Assembly: GCF_002808045.1 (NCBI RefSeq)
Contig: NZ_CP025000.1
Location: 2,418,001 to 2,482,000, forward strand
DNA: 64,000 nt
Source of the DNA: Idiomarina sp. X4
Lineage (GTDB): Bacteria; Pseudomonadota; Gammaproteobacteria; Enterobacterales; Alteromonadaceae
Direction: 5' to 3'
Positions 23,298-33,195 of the stretch are shown piece by piece; positions within the stretch are counted from its first letter, which is position 1, and each line of letters opens with the position of its first letter. Position numbers and translations under genes: made by a program. A model generated the notes under the pieces. That model was not told the origin of the DNA. It saw nothing but the letters and a program-made list of their open reading frames with translations, and did no database searches.

Positions 23298-24149
23298 ATG
23301 CGAATAGTTACGATAATTTTATTCATTGTTCTTTGTATTGCGGCGCTGTTAACGCCTTGGTTTATTCCAAAGGAGCCAGCTAAAGAGGAAGACGCTTCAG
23401 TGGTTGCGCATTTACCGCCAATTCCTGAGGTGAAAACGCAGACGACGATGCCAGAGTTTTCGGCAATGACGGATGTGTCGGAGAAAAAGGAATCATTTTT
23501 CCGGTTTTTACTGCCAATGGTTGAAGCGGAGAATATTCGCATTTTGCACGAGCGTGCTTATTTAAAAGACGTTTATAATCGCTATAAAGAGGGCAATTTA
23601 ACAGCCGAAGATCAGCAGAAAATTGACGAGTGGATAGATTACTACCGTCTGGAAGAAGACATTGAAGTCGATGACAACCTGTTTGGTTTGTTGAAACGTC
23701 GTATGGACATTATTCCGGAGATGATGGTTCTTGTTCAGGCGGCTAATGAGTCAGGCTGGGGAACTTCTCGTTTCTCTCGGATGGGACTTAATTTGTTTGG
23801 CCAATGGTGTTACGTCAAAGGTTGTGGGCTTGTTCCTAAGGGCCGTGAAGAAGACGGTCGTCACGAAGTCGCTAAATTCGACTCAGTGAATGATTCGGTA
23901 AAAAGTTACATGCGTAACATAAATACTCACGGTGCTTATTTAGACTTGCGTTTATTACGAGAGCAAAAACGTCTCGAGAATGAGGCGATTACAGCAAGTG
24001 ACCTCATTGTAGGATTGGAAAGCTATTCAGAGCGCGGTGTTGAGTACATTGAAGAGTTACGAGCGATGATTCGTATTAACCGTCCGATTGTCAATGAAGT
24101 ACGCCAGCAGCTAGATACGGAAGCGAGCAGTGAGGCGGCGCCGCAGTAG
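23298..24149 (+). CDS. bax: Bax family putative peptidoglycan hydrolase
   Basis: Homolog of E. coli Bax, in the glucosaminidase/lysozyme-like (GH73) group. A single N-terminal TM or uncleaved signal segment (residues 2-22) would place the rest in the periplasm. The catalytic region reads VQAANESGWGTSRFSRMGLNLFGQWCY with a glutamate in the expected catalytic position, followed by FDSVNDSVKSYMRNINTHGAY and GLESYSERGVEYIEELR. 283 residues. GAGG lies 7 bases upstream of the ATG. A strong terminator follows. Confidence 0.88.
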   Translation: MRIVTIILFIVLCIAALLTPWFIPKEPAKEEDASVVAHLPPIPEVKTQTTMPEFSAMTDVSEKKESFFRFLLPMVEAENIRILHERAYLKDVYNRYKEGNLTAEDQQKIDEWIDYYRLEEDIEVDDNLFGLLKRRMDIIPEMMVLVQAANESGWGTSRFSRMGLNLFGQWCYVKGCGLVPKGREEDGRHEVAKFDSVNDSVKSYMRNINTHGAYLDLRLLREQKRLENEAITASDLIVGLESYSERGVEYIEELRAMIRINRPIVNEVRQQLDTEASSEAAPQ

Positions 24150-24167
24150 CCTCATCCGCGACAAAAT

Positions 24168-24191
24168 AAAAAAGCCCCGGCCGGGGCTTTT
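24168..24191. terminator. Bidirectional intrinsic terminator
   Basis: GCCCCGG pairs with CCGGGGC directly, flanked by six A's on the left (24168-24172 region) and six T's on the right (to 24191), so it can work on both strands. It separates convergent bax and ttcA. Confidence 0.93.
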
Positions 24192-24215
24192 TTATTGGGC
24201 AACAGTAAAACTCAT

Positions 24216-25124
24216 TCAGGCCAGTTGTTTTATATTGATGCTCTGTACACTCGCTTCTGTGTCAACTGCTGTTGCAAAGTTATTATTTTGAACCGGCTCA
24301 CTATCAAAGGCCTTATCGCCATCTTCTTTTGCTACGCCGTCAGCCATTACCGCCAGGAAATCAAACAGATTGTTGTCAGCAAGGTGAGAAGGTGCGACAT
24401 TTTGCATTGCCGTAAAAATACTTTCTATGCGCCCGGGGAATTGTCTATCCCACTGGTTAAGCATTTGTTTTATTTGTTTACGTTGTAAATTTTCCTGTGA
24501 ACCGCACAAGTTACACGGAATAATGGGGAACTCCATGGCTTGCGAGTACTGTTCAATGTCTTTTTCTTTGTTATACGCGAGCGGTCGAATGACAACATGC
24601 TCGCCGTTATCACTGGCAAGTTTTGGGGGCATCGACTTCAGTTTACCGCCGTGAAACAGGTTCAAAAACAGGGTTTCGATCATATCATCGCGATGGTGTC
24701 CCAGCGCTATTTTGGTGGCTTTCAGCTCTTTCGCTGTTCGGTACAAAATCCCACGTCGCAAGCGAGAGCAGAGAGAGCAAGTCGTTTTGCCTTCAGGGAT
24801 TTTGTCTTTAACGATACTGTAAGTGTCTTCTTCTACAATTTTGTAGTCGACACCAAGTGAGTTTAGATAATTAGGCAATACATGCTCAGGAAAGCCTGGT
24901 TGCTTCTGGTCAAGATTAACGGCAACGAGAGAGAACTTAATAGGTGCCACACGCTGCAAGTACATGAGAGTGTCGAGTAAAGTGTAGCTGTCTTTACCGC
25001 CAGAGAGACACACCATTATGTGATCGCCGTCTTCAATCATGCCAAAGTCCTGAATGGCTTTACCTGTTTCGCGGCGAATTCGTTTTTGCAGCTTATTAAA
25101 ACTGTACTGACTGCTGTTTGCCAT
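24216..25124 (-). CDS. ttcA: tRNA 2-thiocytidine(32) synthetase TtcA
   Basis: Fe-S-dependent ATP pyrophosphatase that thiolates C32 of certain tRNAs. The PP-loop is [16 protein letters not shown]; two CxxC motifs ([10 protein letters not shown] and CNLCGSQ) hold the cluster; [17 protein letters not shown] is also characteristic. 302 residues, normal. It lies next to uspE, as in many gammaproteobacteria; the C-terminal tail after VMADGV is variable. Confidence 0.96.
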   Translation of the reverse strand: MANSSQYSFNKLQKRIRRETGKAIQDFGMIEDGDHIMVCLSGGKDSYTLLDTLMYLQRVAPIKFSLVAVNLDQKQPGFPEHVLPNYLNSLGVDYKIVEEDTYSIVKDKIPEGKTTCSLCSRLRRGILYRTAKELKATKIALGHHRDDMIETLFLNLFHGGKLKSMPPKLASDNGEHVVIRPLAYNKEKDIEQYSQAMEFPIIPCNLCGSQENLQRKQIKQMLNQWDRQFPGRIESIFTAMQNVAPSHLADNNLFDFLAVMADGVAKEDGDKAFDSEPVQNNNFATAVDTEASVQSINIKQLA

Positions 25125-25187
25125 TGTGGCTCCCGTTTACCCGACTAGCTTAAAAATAACGCGCGGATTATACCTAAGCGGTGCGCA

Positions 25188-26117
25188 TCAAGCGAGAGGG
25201 CATTTAAAATCATCCGGTTTTATTGCCAGTACATCACAGTTTATTTGGTCTAATACATGCTCTGCGGTATTGCCAAGTAGGGCGGCACTAATACCTGTGC
25301 GACCAATAGTGCCCAACACCACCAGCTCCGCATCCAGTTGCTTCGCAAAATCGGGGATTACTTGTTCCGGCAAGCCTTGAGAAAGATGTTGTGCATGGGA
25401 GGATATGCCAAATTCACGACCTAACGCCGCCATTCTATTAATATGGTGTTGTTCCAACGCGTCGGAGTATTCAGTGACATCGAACTCTGGAATTTCGACA
25501 GCAATGTTCACCGGTGCGCTTGGATAAGCATTCACCAAATGCACGCTGGCATCCAGTGTTTTGCTCATGGCTTGGGCGTGCTCGATAATCCGTTTGTTTA
25601 GCTGTTGGTGATGCTCGTCTTCGGAGCCTGTGTGAACGGCTGCGATAATTTGACCATGGCTTGGCCATTCGTGTTCTTTCACAAGTAGCACGGCACAAGG
25701 CGCTTTTCTTAATAAATGCCAATCGGTCGGTGTAAACAGAAGGTTTTGAAAGCTTGGGCTTACCTGAGTGCCTTTAATCAGAAGTTCGTGGTTATTCTTC
25801 AGCACTTCTTCGATAATCGCTTCAAAAGGACGGTTGTGCCAAACCACTTCTTTCTCTATCTGTACACTCTCAGTATCAAACTCACTGAGTAAGTCATCAA
25901 TCCAGGCCTTTCTGTCAGCGATGAGGTTTGAGCGCATAATGTCTCGCTCTTCACTCGATAGCATGGTGGTCATTTCGTACGAAAAGTCGTAAATAGAAAG
26001 GAACAAAGTGAGTTTACAATCGGGGTTAAGACGCGCCATATGCAGCGCCCGTTTGAGTGCTTTATGTTGTTCATCAGCAGGGTCCAGGACGACCAGTAAC
26101 TTATTAAAACTATTCAT
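25188..26117 (-). CDS. uspE: Universal stress protein E (tandem Usp)
   Basis: Cytoplasmic tandem universal-stress protein with two Usp domains: residues about 5-148 (LLVVLDPADEQHKALKRAL through PCAVLLVKEHEW) and 158-302, the second ending VVLGTIGRTGISAALLGNTAEHVLDQINCDVLAIKPD with the GxxG-type nucleotide-loop residues. 309 residues, E. coli UspE size. In Shewanella and E. coli, fnr lies immediately next to uspE; here only 69 bp and then the TauE/SafE gene follow, with no fnr. Confidence 0.94.
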   Translation of the reverse strand: MNSFNKLLVVLDPADEQHKALKRALHMARLNPDCKLTLFLSIYDFSYEMTTMLSSEERDIMRSNLIADRKAWIDDLLSEFDTESVQIEKEVVWHNRPFEAIIEEVLKNNHELLIKGTQVSPSFQNLLFTPTDWHLLRKAPCAVLLVKEHEWPSHGQIIAAVHTGSEDEHHQQLNKRIIEHAQAMSKTLDASVHLVNAYPSAPVNIAVEIPEFDVTEYSDALEQHHINRMAALGREFGISSHAQHLSQGLPEQVIPDFAKQLDAELVVLGTIGRTGISAALLGNTAEHVLDQINCDVLAIKPDDFKCPLA

Positions 26118-26186
26118 CTTTATTCCTTAATTATAGAGTCATGCTTCTTACTTAAGAATAGCTGATGAATAGCGAATTTGAAGCCT

Positions 26187-26861
26187 TTAATGACCAGCTG
26201 AATGGAGAAAAGGTTTGATCAGCGTCACGAAACTCCAAAGAGCATAAACAATCAGGAGTATTCCCATCGCTGTGCGAACGCCACGGGCTTTTAGAAAGTT
26301 ATGCAGAAATTGACTGAAGTGACCGGCTGCTATCATTGCAGGGAGGGTGCCGAGGCCAAAGAAGGCCATCGTTAATGCGCCACCATGCGCAGTACCGCTA
26401 ATGGCGGCCCAGCTTAATGCAGTGTAAACCATGCCACAAGGCAGCCACCCCCATAAAGCGCCAGCTAAGAAGGTATTAACAAGCCCCTGTCTATTATTAA
26501 AACGTCCCGCAAACGGTTGTATTTTTCGCCAAAGTGGAGCCGCGAGTTTTTCTATATAAACGAGTCCGGAAAACCAGCCGGTAAAGTACAAACCAAGCAA
26601 CAATAAAAATAGGGCGGCGAGCCAGCGGAGTACGACAGTAGTGTATGAACCATCGGGGGATATTAGCCCTATCGCAGCACCAACAAGAGCCCCAATAAAA
26701 ATATAAGACGTAATACGCCCCAGATTATAAATCCAGACAATATAGGGCTTAGATCGAACGCCAATAGCACTGGCAATACCGCCGCACATTACTAGGCAGT
26801 GTCCGGCACCGGCTAAGCCCATCATCAAAGCAGTAATGTAATCAGCGCTTGGTGTCATCAT
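26187..26861 (-). CDS. TauE/SafE-like membrane protein of the cco cluster
   Basis: A 224-residue polytopic protein of the sulfite-exporter TauE/SafE superfamily (the CcoS-linked form, often annotated 'sulfite exporter'). Starts MMTPSADYITALMMGLAGAGHCLVMCGGI; the HCxxMCGG segment is typical of this clade and suggests metal (copper) binding. About six TM segments follow, including GALWGWLPCGMVYTALSWAA. Start chosen at 26861 (or 26858), overlapping ccoS by about 20 bp; the longer frame to 26927 adds a basic, unlikely N-terminus. A role in copper supply or heme-copper oxidase assembly is inferred from location. Confidence 0.85.
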   Translation of the reverse strand: MMTPSADYITALMMGLAGAGHCLVMCGGIASAIGVRSKPYIVWIYNLGRITSYIFIGALVGAAIGLISPDGSYTTVVLRWLAALFLLLLGLYFTGWFSGLVYIEKLAAPLWRKIQPFAGRFNNRQGLVNTFLAGALWGWLPCGMVYTALSWAAISGTAHGGALTMAFFGLGTLPAMIAAGHFSQFLHNFLKARGVRTAMGILLIVYALWSFVTLIKPFLHSAGH

Positions 26862-27057
26862 CACTATCCTGCTTGTTATTTTGCTCGTCCGGCTCTTTGT
26901 TATCCGCGTCCTCAGGCTTATCATCATCCATTAAAATATTAAGGCCCTGACGCTCAATATCCTCAAACTGATCGGAGCGAACCGCCCAGAAAAAAACGGC
27001 TATGGCGATAATCACAAAAATAATCGCTACCGGAATTAACGCATAAATAACACTCAT
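26842..27057 (-). CDS. ccoS: cbb3 oxidase assembly protein CcoS
   Basis: Small single-pass membrane protein needed for insertion of cofactors into cbb3 oxidase. 71 residues: TM helix at about 4-26 (IYALIPVAIIFVIIAIAVFFW), the family signature WAVRSDQFEDIERQGLNIL, and a very acidic tail (DDDKPEDADNKEPDEQ). It overlaps ccoI by 4 bases upstream and the TauE-like gene downstream. Confidence 0.95.
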   Translation of the reverse strand: MSVIYALIPVAIIFVIIAIAVFFWAVRSDQFEDIERQGLNILMDDDKPEDADNKEPDEQNNKQDSDDDTKR

Positions 27058-29429
27058 TTTTTATAAAGCCTTAATGAATTGGCGATAACCAATAAGGAAC
27101 TTAGTGACATGCCCAAAGCAGCCGCCCATGGCGCAACAAAGCCAAGCGCTGCAAAGGGTAATATGCTCACATTATACAGCAAAGCCCAACTGAAATTCTG
27201 CCGCATAATGCTGCGTACTTTTGTCGCACTCTTAATAACCGTTTCAATCTGCCAAAGCGAGTCGCCCATTAAAATAATATCCGCTGACGTTTGAGCAAGG
27301 TCAGACGCACTGGAAAATGTCATAGAAAGGTCAGCCTGCGCGAGTACCGGACTGTCATTTATGCCATCACCAATCATCCACACCGTTTGTCCGCTGCTTT
27401 GCGCATCAATAATCAGACGAAGTTTGTCTTCAGGCTTTGTTTCACAGTGCCATTTTTTGATACCTAGCGCGTTAGCGACGTTTTCAACTCTGTCTTTGCT
27501 GTCTCCACTAACAATAATCGGTGTGTACCCTTGTTGCTGCAGCGTTGTTATGGTTTCTGACGCTCCTGAGCGCAACTGGTCGTCAACATGGTATTCGGCT
27601 AACACCTGTGCTTCGCTGGCAAGAACAACCTGATGCTGACCTTCAGGCTGGTGTTTAGGGTGCCACTGCTGAATAAAGCTCCGGCTACCAATGCGGTAGC
27701 GAACACCGTTTGCAATACCTTCTAACCCAAGACCTTGGTAGTTCTCGACGCTCTCGAAGCTGACTGGCTGTACTGAAAGCTGCTTTAATGGTGCGGCGAT
27801 AGGGTGCTCAGAGTGGCTCTCAAGACCTGCTGTCAGAGCATCATTGTGATGAGACTTTGCATAATCTCGCTTTGAAAGTAACTTAAATTTACCTTCAGTT
27901 AAGGTGCCGGTTTTATCCAGAAAGACTGTTTTTAAGCTTTTTACCGATTCAATGACATCGGCATTTTTTAACAAGATGCCATCATTATTTAATCGATGAA
28001 TAATGCCGGTTAGCGCGGTTGGGGCGGCTAACGACAGTGCACAAGGGCAGGTGGCAACCAATACCGCCAACGTCACCCACAAAGCGTGCTCAGGATTGAT
28101 AAACCACCAGGCTAAGAAGGTAACCGTTGCGGTTAAAAGAATGCCGGCAATGAAATAACCTGCCACTTTATCAATGACTTGTTGTACTTTGGGTTTGTCA
28201 GCTAAAGCAGCATCTTGCATCGCAATGATACCGGCAAGCACCGTTTGCTGAGCCACCTCAGTCACTTCTACACGAATAGGAGAGCTCTGATTCAGACTGC
28301 CGGCAACCACTTTGTCGCCTTTTATCTTTGATGCGGGACGACTTTCACCGGTTAAAAGGCTTTCATCTACTTGCGCTTTGTCAGTGAGCAAGTTTCCATC
28401 GGCCGGTAGCGTTTCTCCGGGCTTAACCCGAATAATATCGCCGATCTTTAACTGGCGAACCGCAATTTCTTCTGTACTTTCGCCAATCTCGCGAACGGCG
28501 AGTTTGGGAAGCAGCGTTAGCCTGTTTGTCGCAAAACGTAATGCTTTTTCTTTGGCTAATAACTCTAAAAAGCGACCCGTTAATAAGAAGAAAGTAAACA
28601 TTGAGATAGACTCAAAGTACACTTCTCCGGTATTGGTGATAGTTGCATACACACTAGCGCTGTACGCTCCCAATAACGCAATAGATACCGGAATATCCAT
28701 ATTTAGTTTACTTGCCTGAAGGCCTCTCAAGGCTCCGGCATAAAATGGCTGTGCACTGTATAAAATAACGGGGGTAGCAAATACCAGGCTAACAACCCAA
28801 AGAAAGCGTTGTAAGCTTTCCGATAGGTCACCGCCGACACCAAAATATAATCCAAAGGCCACCATCATCACTTGCATCGTGGCGATACCGGCAACACCTA
28901 AGCGCTTAATGTATCCCTTGCGTTGCTTCTCGTATTGATGTTCTGCTTCGTTGGGTTGAAAGGGAAGCGCTTTATATCCAATGCGGGCTAAGGTTTGCAG
29001 TATTTCACTCAACTTTAACGTGCTGTCATTCCAGTGTACCTGCAAACGGCGGCTGCTAACATTAACGACCGCTTTATGTACTCCCTGCAAGCGCATTAGT
29101 TCTTGTTCTATTAACCATCCGCAGGCACCGCAGGTAATGTTTTCAACGGTCAGTGTCGCGATTTGTATGTTGTCGCCAGTGTCACGAATAAACTCTTTTT
29201 GAATATCCGGGTGGTCATAAAGCGTTAATTGTTTGAGCTCGTCCGGAAGGAGAGGTGTTTCCAGAGGTTTTTCATCTCGGTGCTGATAATACGCGTCGAG
29301 GTTGTGCTGAATTATCGTATTAGCCACTGCCTCACAACCCGCACAACAAACGGCTTTTTCTTCACCTCTATACCGGACGGTTAAATCGACGCCCCTTGGA
29401 ACGGGCTGTAAACAGTGAAAGCATTCCAT
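27054..29429 (-). CDS. ccoI: Copper-translocating P-type ATPase CcoI/FixI
   Basis: P1B-type ATPase that exports copper for cbb3 oxidase assembly. N-terminal cysteine-rich region (MECFHCLQPVP; CCAGCEAV), an HMA domain with the CxxC metal site NITCGACGWLIEQ, eight predicted TM helices with the transport motif ATCPCALSLAAP, the phosphorylation site FLDKTGTLTEG, the nucleotide-site HP in SHSEHPIA, and the hinge GDGINDSPVLAQADL. 791 residues, normal for FixI. It starts 3 bp after ccoH and overlaps ccoS by 4, so ccoH-I-S-tauE is one tight unit. Confidence 0.97.
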   Translation of the reverse strand: MECFHCLQPVPRGVDLTVRYRGEEKAVCCAGCEAVANTIIQHNLDAYYQHRDEKPLETPLLPDELKQLTLYDHPDIQKEFIRDTGDNIQIATLTVENITCGACGWLIEQELMRLQGVHKAVVNVSSRRLQVHWNDSTLKLSEILQTLARIGYKALPFQPNEAEHQYEKQRKGYIKRLGVAGIATMQVMMVAFGLYFGVGGDLSESLQRFLWVVSLVFATPVILYSAQPFYAGALRGLQASKLNMDIPVSIALLGAYSASVYATITNTGEVYFESISMFTFFLLTGRFLELLAKEKALRFATNRLTLLPKLAVREIGESTEEIAVRQLKIGDIIRVKPGETLPADGNLLTDKAQVDESLLTGESRPASKIKGDKVVAGSLNQSSPIRVEVTEVAQQTVLAGIIAMQDAALADKPKVQQVIDKVAGYFIAGILLTATVTFLAWWFINPEHALWVTLAVLVATCPCALSLAAPTALTGIIHRLNNDGILLKNADVIESVKSLKTVFLDKTGTLTEGKFKLLSKRDYAKSHHNDALTAGLESHSEHPIAAPLKQLSVQPVSFESVENYQGLGLEGIANGVRYRIGSRSFIQQWHPKHQPEGQHQVVLASEAQVLAEYHVDDQLRSGASETITTLQQQGYTPIIVSGDSKDRVENVANALGIKKWHCETKPEDKLRLIIDAQSSGQTVWMIGDGINDSPVLAQADLSMTFSSASDLAQTSADIILMGDSLWQIETVIKSATKVRSIMRQNFSWALLYNVSILPFAALGFVAPWAAALGMSLSSLLVIANSLRLYKK

Positions 29430-29432
29430 CGT

Positions 29433-29930
29433 TTAAACGCCATAAAGAAGAGGGCGTAGCGGGGTAAATTCGGACTTAGGTAACTGATACTTTTCGCTGA
29501 CTTTCCACACGCCATCGAAAGGTTCAACTGTAATGGTCCATTTACCATCAATATTTTCCGGAATGTCCGCTCGGTAGGTTCCGTCCGCACCGCCTGTCAT
29601 CATGAGGTCGAAATCTTTTGACGCTTGGGTAGCGTGAACAAAGTGCACTTTTAACGCACTCAGTTCTTCCGGTTTTCCAGTTTTATAGCGCAGCTCAAAA
29701 ACACCATTATTGGCGATGAATTCAAAGCTAATATCACGTCGCTGCGCTTCTTCAACATGCTCAATAATGGCGTTGATTGTTTTGCCTCGTTTGTAATAGT
29801 CATCCACGACCATCTGGAAGTTACCCTGACTGACGGCAAGATAAATAATAATACCGCAGACTATCATAACAGTGACAGGTAATGAGATGAGAAACCAAGG
29901 CCAAAACTGCTTATACCAAGGTTGTTGCAT
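29433..29930 (-). CDS. ccoH: cbb3 oxidase accessory protein CcoH/FixH
   Basis: FixH-family protein with one N-terminal TM helix (residues about 11-32) and a periplasmic beta domain. The family hallmark VVDDYYKRGKTINAIIE follows the helix, and LRYKTGKPEELSALKVHFVHATQ and DGTYRADIPENIDGKWTITVEP match the FixH fold. 165 residues. It helps the copper delivery and assembly stage with CcoI. Separated from ccoP by an intrinsic terminator; no ccoG gene lies between them. Confidence 0.93.
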   Translation of the reverse strand: MQQPWYKQFWPWFLISLPVTVMIVCGIIIYLAVSQGNFQMVVDDYYKRGKTINAIIEHVEEAQRRDISFEFIANNGVFELRYKTGKPEELSALKVHFVHATQASKDFDLMMTGGADGTYRADIPENIDGKWTITVEPFDGVWKVSEKYQLPKSEFTPLRPLLYGV

Positions 29931-29944
29931 AGTAAACCTCTTAC

Positions 29945-29966
29945 AAAAAACCCCGCCGTAGCGGGG
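29945..29966 (-). terminator. Intrinsic terminator after ccoP
   Basis: Read on the minus strand, CCCCGC pairs with GCGGGG over a 4-base loop and is followed by six T's (A's at 29945-29950 on the plus strand). It lies between the ccoP stop and ccoH, so it should attenuate transcription from ccoNOQP into ccoHIS. Confidence 0.85.
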
Positions 29967-29980
29967 CTTGTGATTTCCTT

Positions 29981-30934
29981 TTACTCGTCGTCAGAGAGCG
30001 AGTAAACATAAGCCGATATAACGTGTATTTTATCCTCACCCAGAATATCTTTCCAGGCAGGCATAACACCATTACGGCCATGCTTCAGCGTTTCTTCAAT
30101 CTTATTAATTGAACCGCCGTATAACCAAACGTTATCGGTTAAGTTTGGAGCACCTAATTGCTGATTGCCTTTACCGTCAGCACCGTGGCATGCACTGCAA
30201 ACCGCGAAGTTGGCTTTGCCAGCTTCAACCAAGTCAGGATCACGGTCACGGCCACTTAGACTCGCAACGTAGTTAGCAAGCTCTGTAATTTGCTTGTCAC
30301 TAAACTGCTCGCCAAATGCCGGCATGTTGCCTTGACGACCTTGTAATAGCGTCGTTTTAATAGCGTCCGGGGAACCGCCGTATAACCAGTCGTTATCCGT
30401 TAGGTTAGGGAAGCCCTGACCACCCATTGCGTTTGAACCGTGACACTGAGCACAGTTTTGCAAGAACAAGCGCTGGCCGACATCCAATGCATCTTCGTTA
30501 TGAGCCAACTCTTCGATAGGTTGTTGAGCATAAGCTTCAAAGATTGGTCCATACTTTTCTTCAGCGTCGCGAACCGCTCGGTCATATTCAACAATCAAGC
30601 CTTGTTCTTTGGCTTCTTTCATTGCCTGACGAGACTCTTCTAACGACTGAACGTCTTGGTTAGAGCTTTTCCAGCCTAATAACCCCTGAAAGTTACCTAG
30701 GCCAGGGTATAGTGCTAAGTATATAAAGCCCCAGGCAAAACACGCCCAGAATAAGTAAGTCCACCACTTAGGAAGTGGGTTATTCATCTCCACAATGCCA
30801 TCGAATTCGTGGTCCATTTCCTGACCTTCTTCGATGTGTGTGTAGTTTTTCATGTTCCAACGCAGTAGCCATATCAGAACGAATAAAAGGCCTAGCGTTA
30901 AAACAATGATCCATGCACTCCAGAAGCTACTCAT
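29981..30934 (-). CDS. ccoP: cbb3 oxidase diheme subunit CcoP
   Basis: Membrane-anchored diheme cytochrome c subunit that passes electrons to CcoN. The N-terminal helix (SSFWSAWIIVLTLGLLFVLIW region) and a second helix with PLPKWWTYLFWACFAWG precede two c-type heme sites, CAQCH at 161-165 and CSACH at 246-250, each followed by an axial-Met region (GNMPAFG; GVMPAWK). 317 residues from the ATG at 30934; a longer open frame to 31057 overlaps ccoQ and was not used. Overlaps ccoQ by 8 bp. Confidence 0.96.
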   Translation of the reverse strand: MSSFWSAWIIVLTLGLLFVLIWLLRWNMKNYTHIEEGQEMDHEFDGIVEMNNPLPKWWTYLFWACFAWGFIYLALYPGLGNFQGLLGWKSSNQDVQSLEESRQAMKEAKEQGLIVEYDRAVRDAEEKYGPIFEAYAQQPIEELAHNEDALDVGQRLFLQNCAQCHGSNAMGGQGFPNLTDNDWLYGGSPDAIKTTLLQGRQGNMPAFGEQFSDKQITELANYVASLSGRDRDPDLVEAGKANFAVCSACHGADGKGNQQLGAPNLTDNVWLYGGSINKIEETLKHGRNGVMPAWKDILGEDKIHVISAYVYSLSDDE

Positions 30935-31112
30935 CTTTCTTCGACTCCGGTTTGTCGCTATTAGTCGTTGATGAAGTCTCATCCTCAAAAATAGAGTTGG
31001 CGGCTTCATCAAATTGTTTTTTACTGCGGCGGCTGAAAGCCCAGAACACAATGGCAATAAAAATTGCCAGAATGATCAGGCTAAATACACCGCGCCAAGT
31101 TCCGTAATCCAT
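30927..31112 (-). CDS. ccoQ: cbb3 oxidase small subunit CcoQ/FixQ
   Basis: 61-residue single-TM subunit that stabilises the cbb3 complex. Residues 7-27 are hydrophobic (RGVFSLIILAIFIAIVFWAF), followed by RRSKKQFDEAANSIF and a hydrophilic tail. Position between ccoO and ccoP is diagnostic. Its ATG shares one base with the ccoO stop codon and its end overlaps the ccoP start by 8 bases. Confidence 0.94.
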   Translation of the reverse strand: MDYGTWRGVFSLIILAIFIAIVFWAFSRRSKKQFDEAANSIFEDETSSTTNSDKPESKKDE

Positions 31113-31732
31113 TATTTATCGGCCTGCTGTAAAGCGGTACCCAGGGACTGAAGATACGCAATAAGTGCATTCATTTCAGTTTCACCCTGAACGGCTTCTT
31201 TTGCACCCGCAATATCTTCATCGGTATACGGAACGCCGAGAGAACGCATCACTTCCATTTTCTTTGCCGTTTTCTCGCCAGTCAGTTTATTTTCAGCTAA
31301 CCAAGGGAAGGCTGGCATATTTGACTCAGGTACAACGTTACGCGGATTCATTAGATGAACATAATGCCATTCATCGCTATAACGTCCGCCTACACGTGCT
31401 AAATCAGGTCCGGTACGCTTAGAGCCCCACAAGTGAGGGAATTCCCAAACGTGTTCGCCCGCTAATGAGTAGTGACCATAACGCTCTGTTTCTGCACGGA
31501 ATGGACGAATCATCTGGCTATGACAGTTATTACAACCTTCGCGCATGTAAATGTCGCGACCTTCAAGTTCAAGCGCGGTGTATGGTTTTAAGCCTTTAAT
31601 AGGCTCGTTAGTTTGGTTTTGAAATAACAACGGTGTAATTTCAACCAAACCACCAATAGACACTGCGATTATCATGAAGATAGATAGCCAGCCTAAGTTC
31701 TTTTCAACAAATTCGTGTTTAAAGCGACTCAT
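31112..31732 (-). CDS. ccoO: cbb3 oxidase monoheme subunit CcoO
   Basis: Membrane-bound cytochrome c subunit. N-terminal TM helix (about residues 13-35), heme-attachment site CNNCH at 67-71 in [16 protein letters not shown], and the axial methionine in [17 protein letters not shown]. 206 residues, as usual for CcoO. 11 bp after ccoN. Confidence 0.97.
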   Translation of the reverse strand: MSRFKHEFVEKNLGWLSIFMIIAVSIGGLVEITPLLFQNQTNEPIKGLKPYTALELEGRDIYMREGCNNCHSQMIRPFRAETERYGHYSLAGEHVWEFPHLWGSKRTGPDLARVGGRYSDEWHYVHLMNPRNVVPESNMPAFPWLAENKLTGEKTAKKMEVMRSLGVPYTDEDIAGAKEAVQGETEMNALIAYLQSLGTALQQADK

Positions 31733-31743
31733 TTCCTTCCCCC

Positions 31744-33180
31744 TCAGGCTGTTTGTACGACGTTGCCTGCGGCAGTCTCACGACGGCCAGCACGAATGGT
31801 TTTATAACAGTTATATGCCATTAACAGCATACCGACGACAATAAATACACCACCAATAAAGCGGCCAGTCCAGAACGGGTAAGACGCCTGAACACTTTCT
31901 ACAAAGCTGTAGGTGAGAGTTCCGTCAGAGTTAGTCGCGCGCCACATCAGACCTTGCATGACACCTGAAATCCACATAGAGACGATGTAGAAGACAACAC
32001 CGATGGTGTGCAACCAGAAATGTACGTTCACTAATTTAATGCTGTGAATTTCTTTCTGGTTAAACAGGCGTGGAACTAAGTAGTACATAGAACCAATGGT
32101 AATCATCGCGACCCAACCAAGGGCACCTGAGTGGACGTGACCTACTGTCCAGTCAGTATAGTGGGACAGGGCGTTTACTGACTTGATTGCCATCATTGGT
32201 CCTTCAAAGGTGGACATGCCGTAGAACGACAGAGACACAATCAAGAAGCGCAGGATTGGGTCAGTACGCAGTTTATGCCATGCACCAGAAAGCGTCATGA
32301 TACCGTTGATCATGCCGCCCCAGGACGGTACGAACAAGATAACTGACATAACCATACCGACGGACTGAGTCCAGTCAGGTAAAGCGGTGTAGTGCAGATG
32401 GTGAGGGCCGGCCCAAATATACAGTGAAATAAGTGCCCAGAAGTGAACAACGGATAAACGGTATGAGTAAACCGGACGTTCTGCTTGCTTAGGTACGAAG
32501 TAATACATCATACCCAGGAAACCAGCGGTCAATAGGAAGCCAACAGCGTTGTGCCCGTACCACCACTGAACCATAGCGTCGACAGCACCTGAGTACATAG
32601 AGTATGACTTAGTGAAGTCCACCGGTACTGCCAGGCTGTTAACGATGTGTAGCATCGCAATAACGACAATGAACCCGCCGTAGAACCAGTTCGCAACATA
32701 AATGTGCGAGGTTTTACGAATGGCTAAAGTCCCAAAAAATACGATGAGGTAAGCAATCCAGACAATAGCGATAAGAATATCGATTGGCCATTCAAGCTCA
32801 GCATATTCTTTCGTGCTGGTTAAACCGAGTGGCAGCGTAATAACTGCGGCAACAATAACGGCTTGCCAACCCCAGAAGGTAAAAGCAGCAAGTTTGTCTG
32901 AGAAAAGACTCACTTTACAGGTTTTTTGCACCACGTAATAAGAGGTGGCAAAAAGCGCACTGGTACCAAACGCAAAAATAACGGCGTTGGTATGAAGAGG
33001 GCGAAGACGTGAGTAGGTTAGCCAAGGTGTATTAAAGTTAAGTTCAGGCCAGACGAGCTGGGCTGCAATTAACACACCTAACGCCATACCGACGATACCC
33101 CAAATAATGGTCATGACAGTAAACTGCCGGACGACCTTCATATTATATTCGTTCGGTTGTTGTGGAATAGTTTGACTCAT
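31744..33180 (-). CDS. ccoN: cbb3 cytochrome c oxidase catalytic subunit CcoN
   Basis: Heme-copper oxidase subunit I, 12 TM helices, holding the low-spin heme b and the b3-CuB oxygen-reduction site. Histidine-bearing segments are [57 protein letters not shown] and [13 protein letters not shown]. 478 residues. The start [20 protein letters not shown] fits the family N-terminus. First gene of ccoNOQP; the oxidase works at low oxygen and pumps protons. Confidence 0.98.
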   Translation of the reverse strand: MSQTIPQQPNEYNMKVVRQFTVMTIIWGIVGMALGVLIAAQLVWPELNFNTPWLTYSRLRPLHTNAVIFAFGTSALFATSYYVVQKTCKVSLFSDKLAAFTFWGWQAVIVAAVITLPLGLTSTKEYAELEWPIDILIAIVWIAYLIVFFGTLAIRKTSHIYVANWFYGGFIVVIAMLHIVNSLAVPVDFTKSYSMYSGAVDAMVQWWYGHNAVGFLLTAGFLGMMYYFVPKQAERPVYSYRLSVVHFWALISLYIWAGPHHLHYTALPDWTQSVGMVMSVILFVPSWGGMINGIMTLSGAWHKLRTDPILRFLIVSLSFYGMSTFEGPMMAIKSVNALSHYTDWTVGHVHSGALGWVAMITIGSMYYLVPRLFNQKEIHSIKLVNVHFWLHTIGVVFYIVSMWISGVMQGLMWRATNSDGTLTYSFVESVQASYPFWTGRFIGGVFIVVGMLLMAYNCYKTIRAGRRETAAGNVVQTA

Positions 33181-33195
33181 CTTTTAAATCCGCAA

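Noticed and set aside
26341..26352. KOPS-like GGGAGGG
   Set aside because: One base short of GGGNAGGG; not counted as FtsK-orienting sequence.
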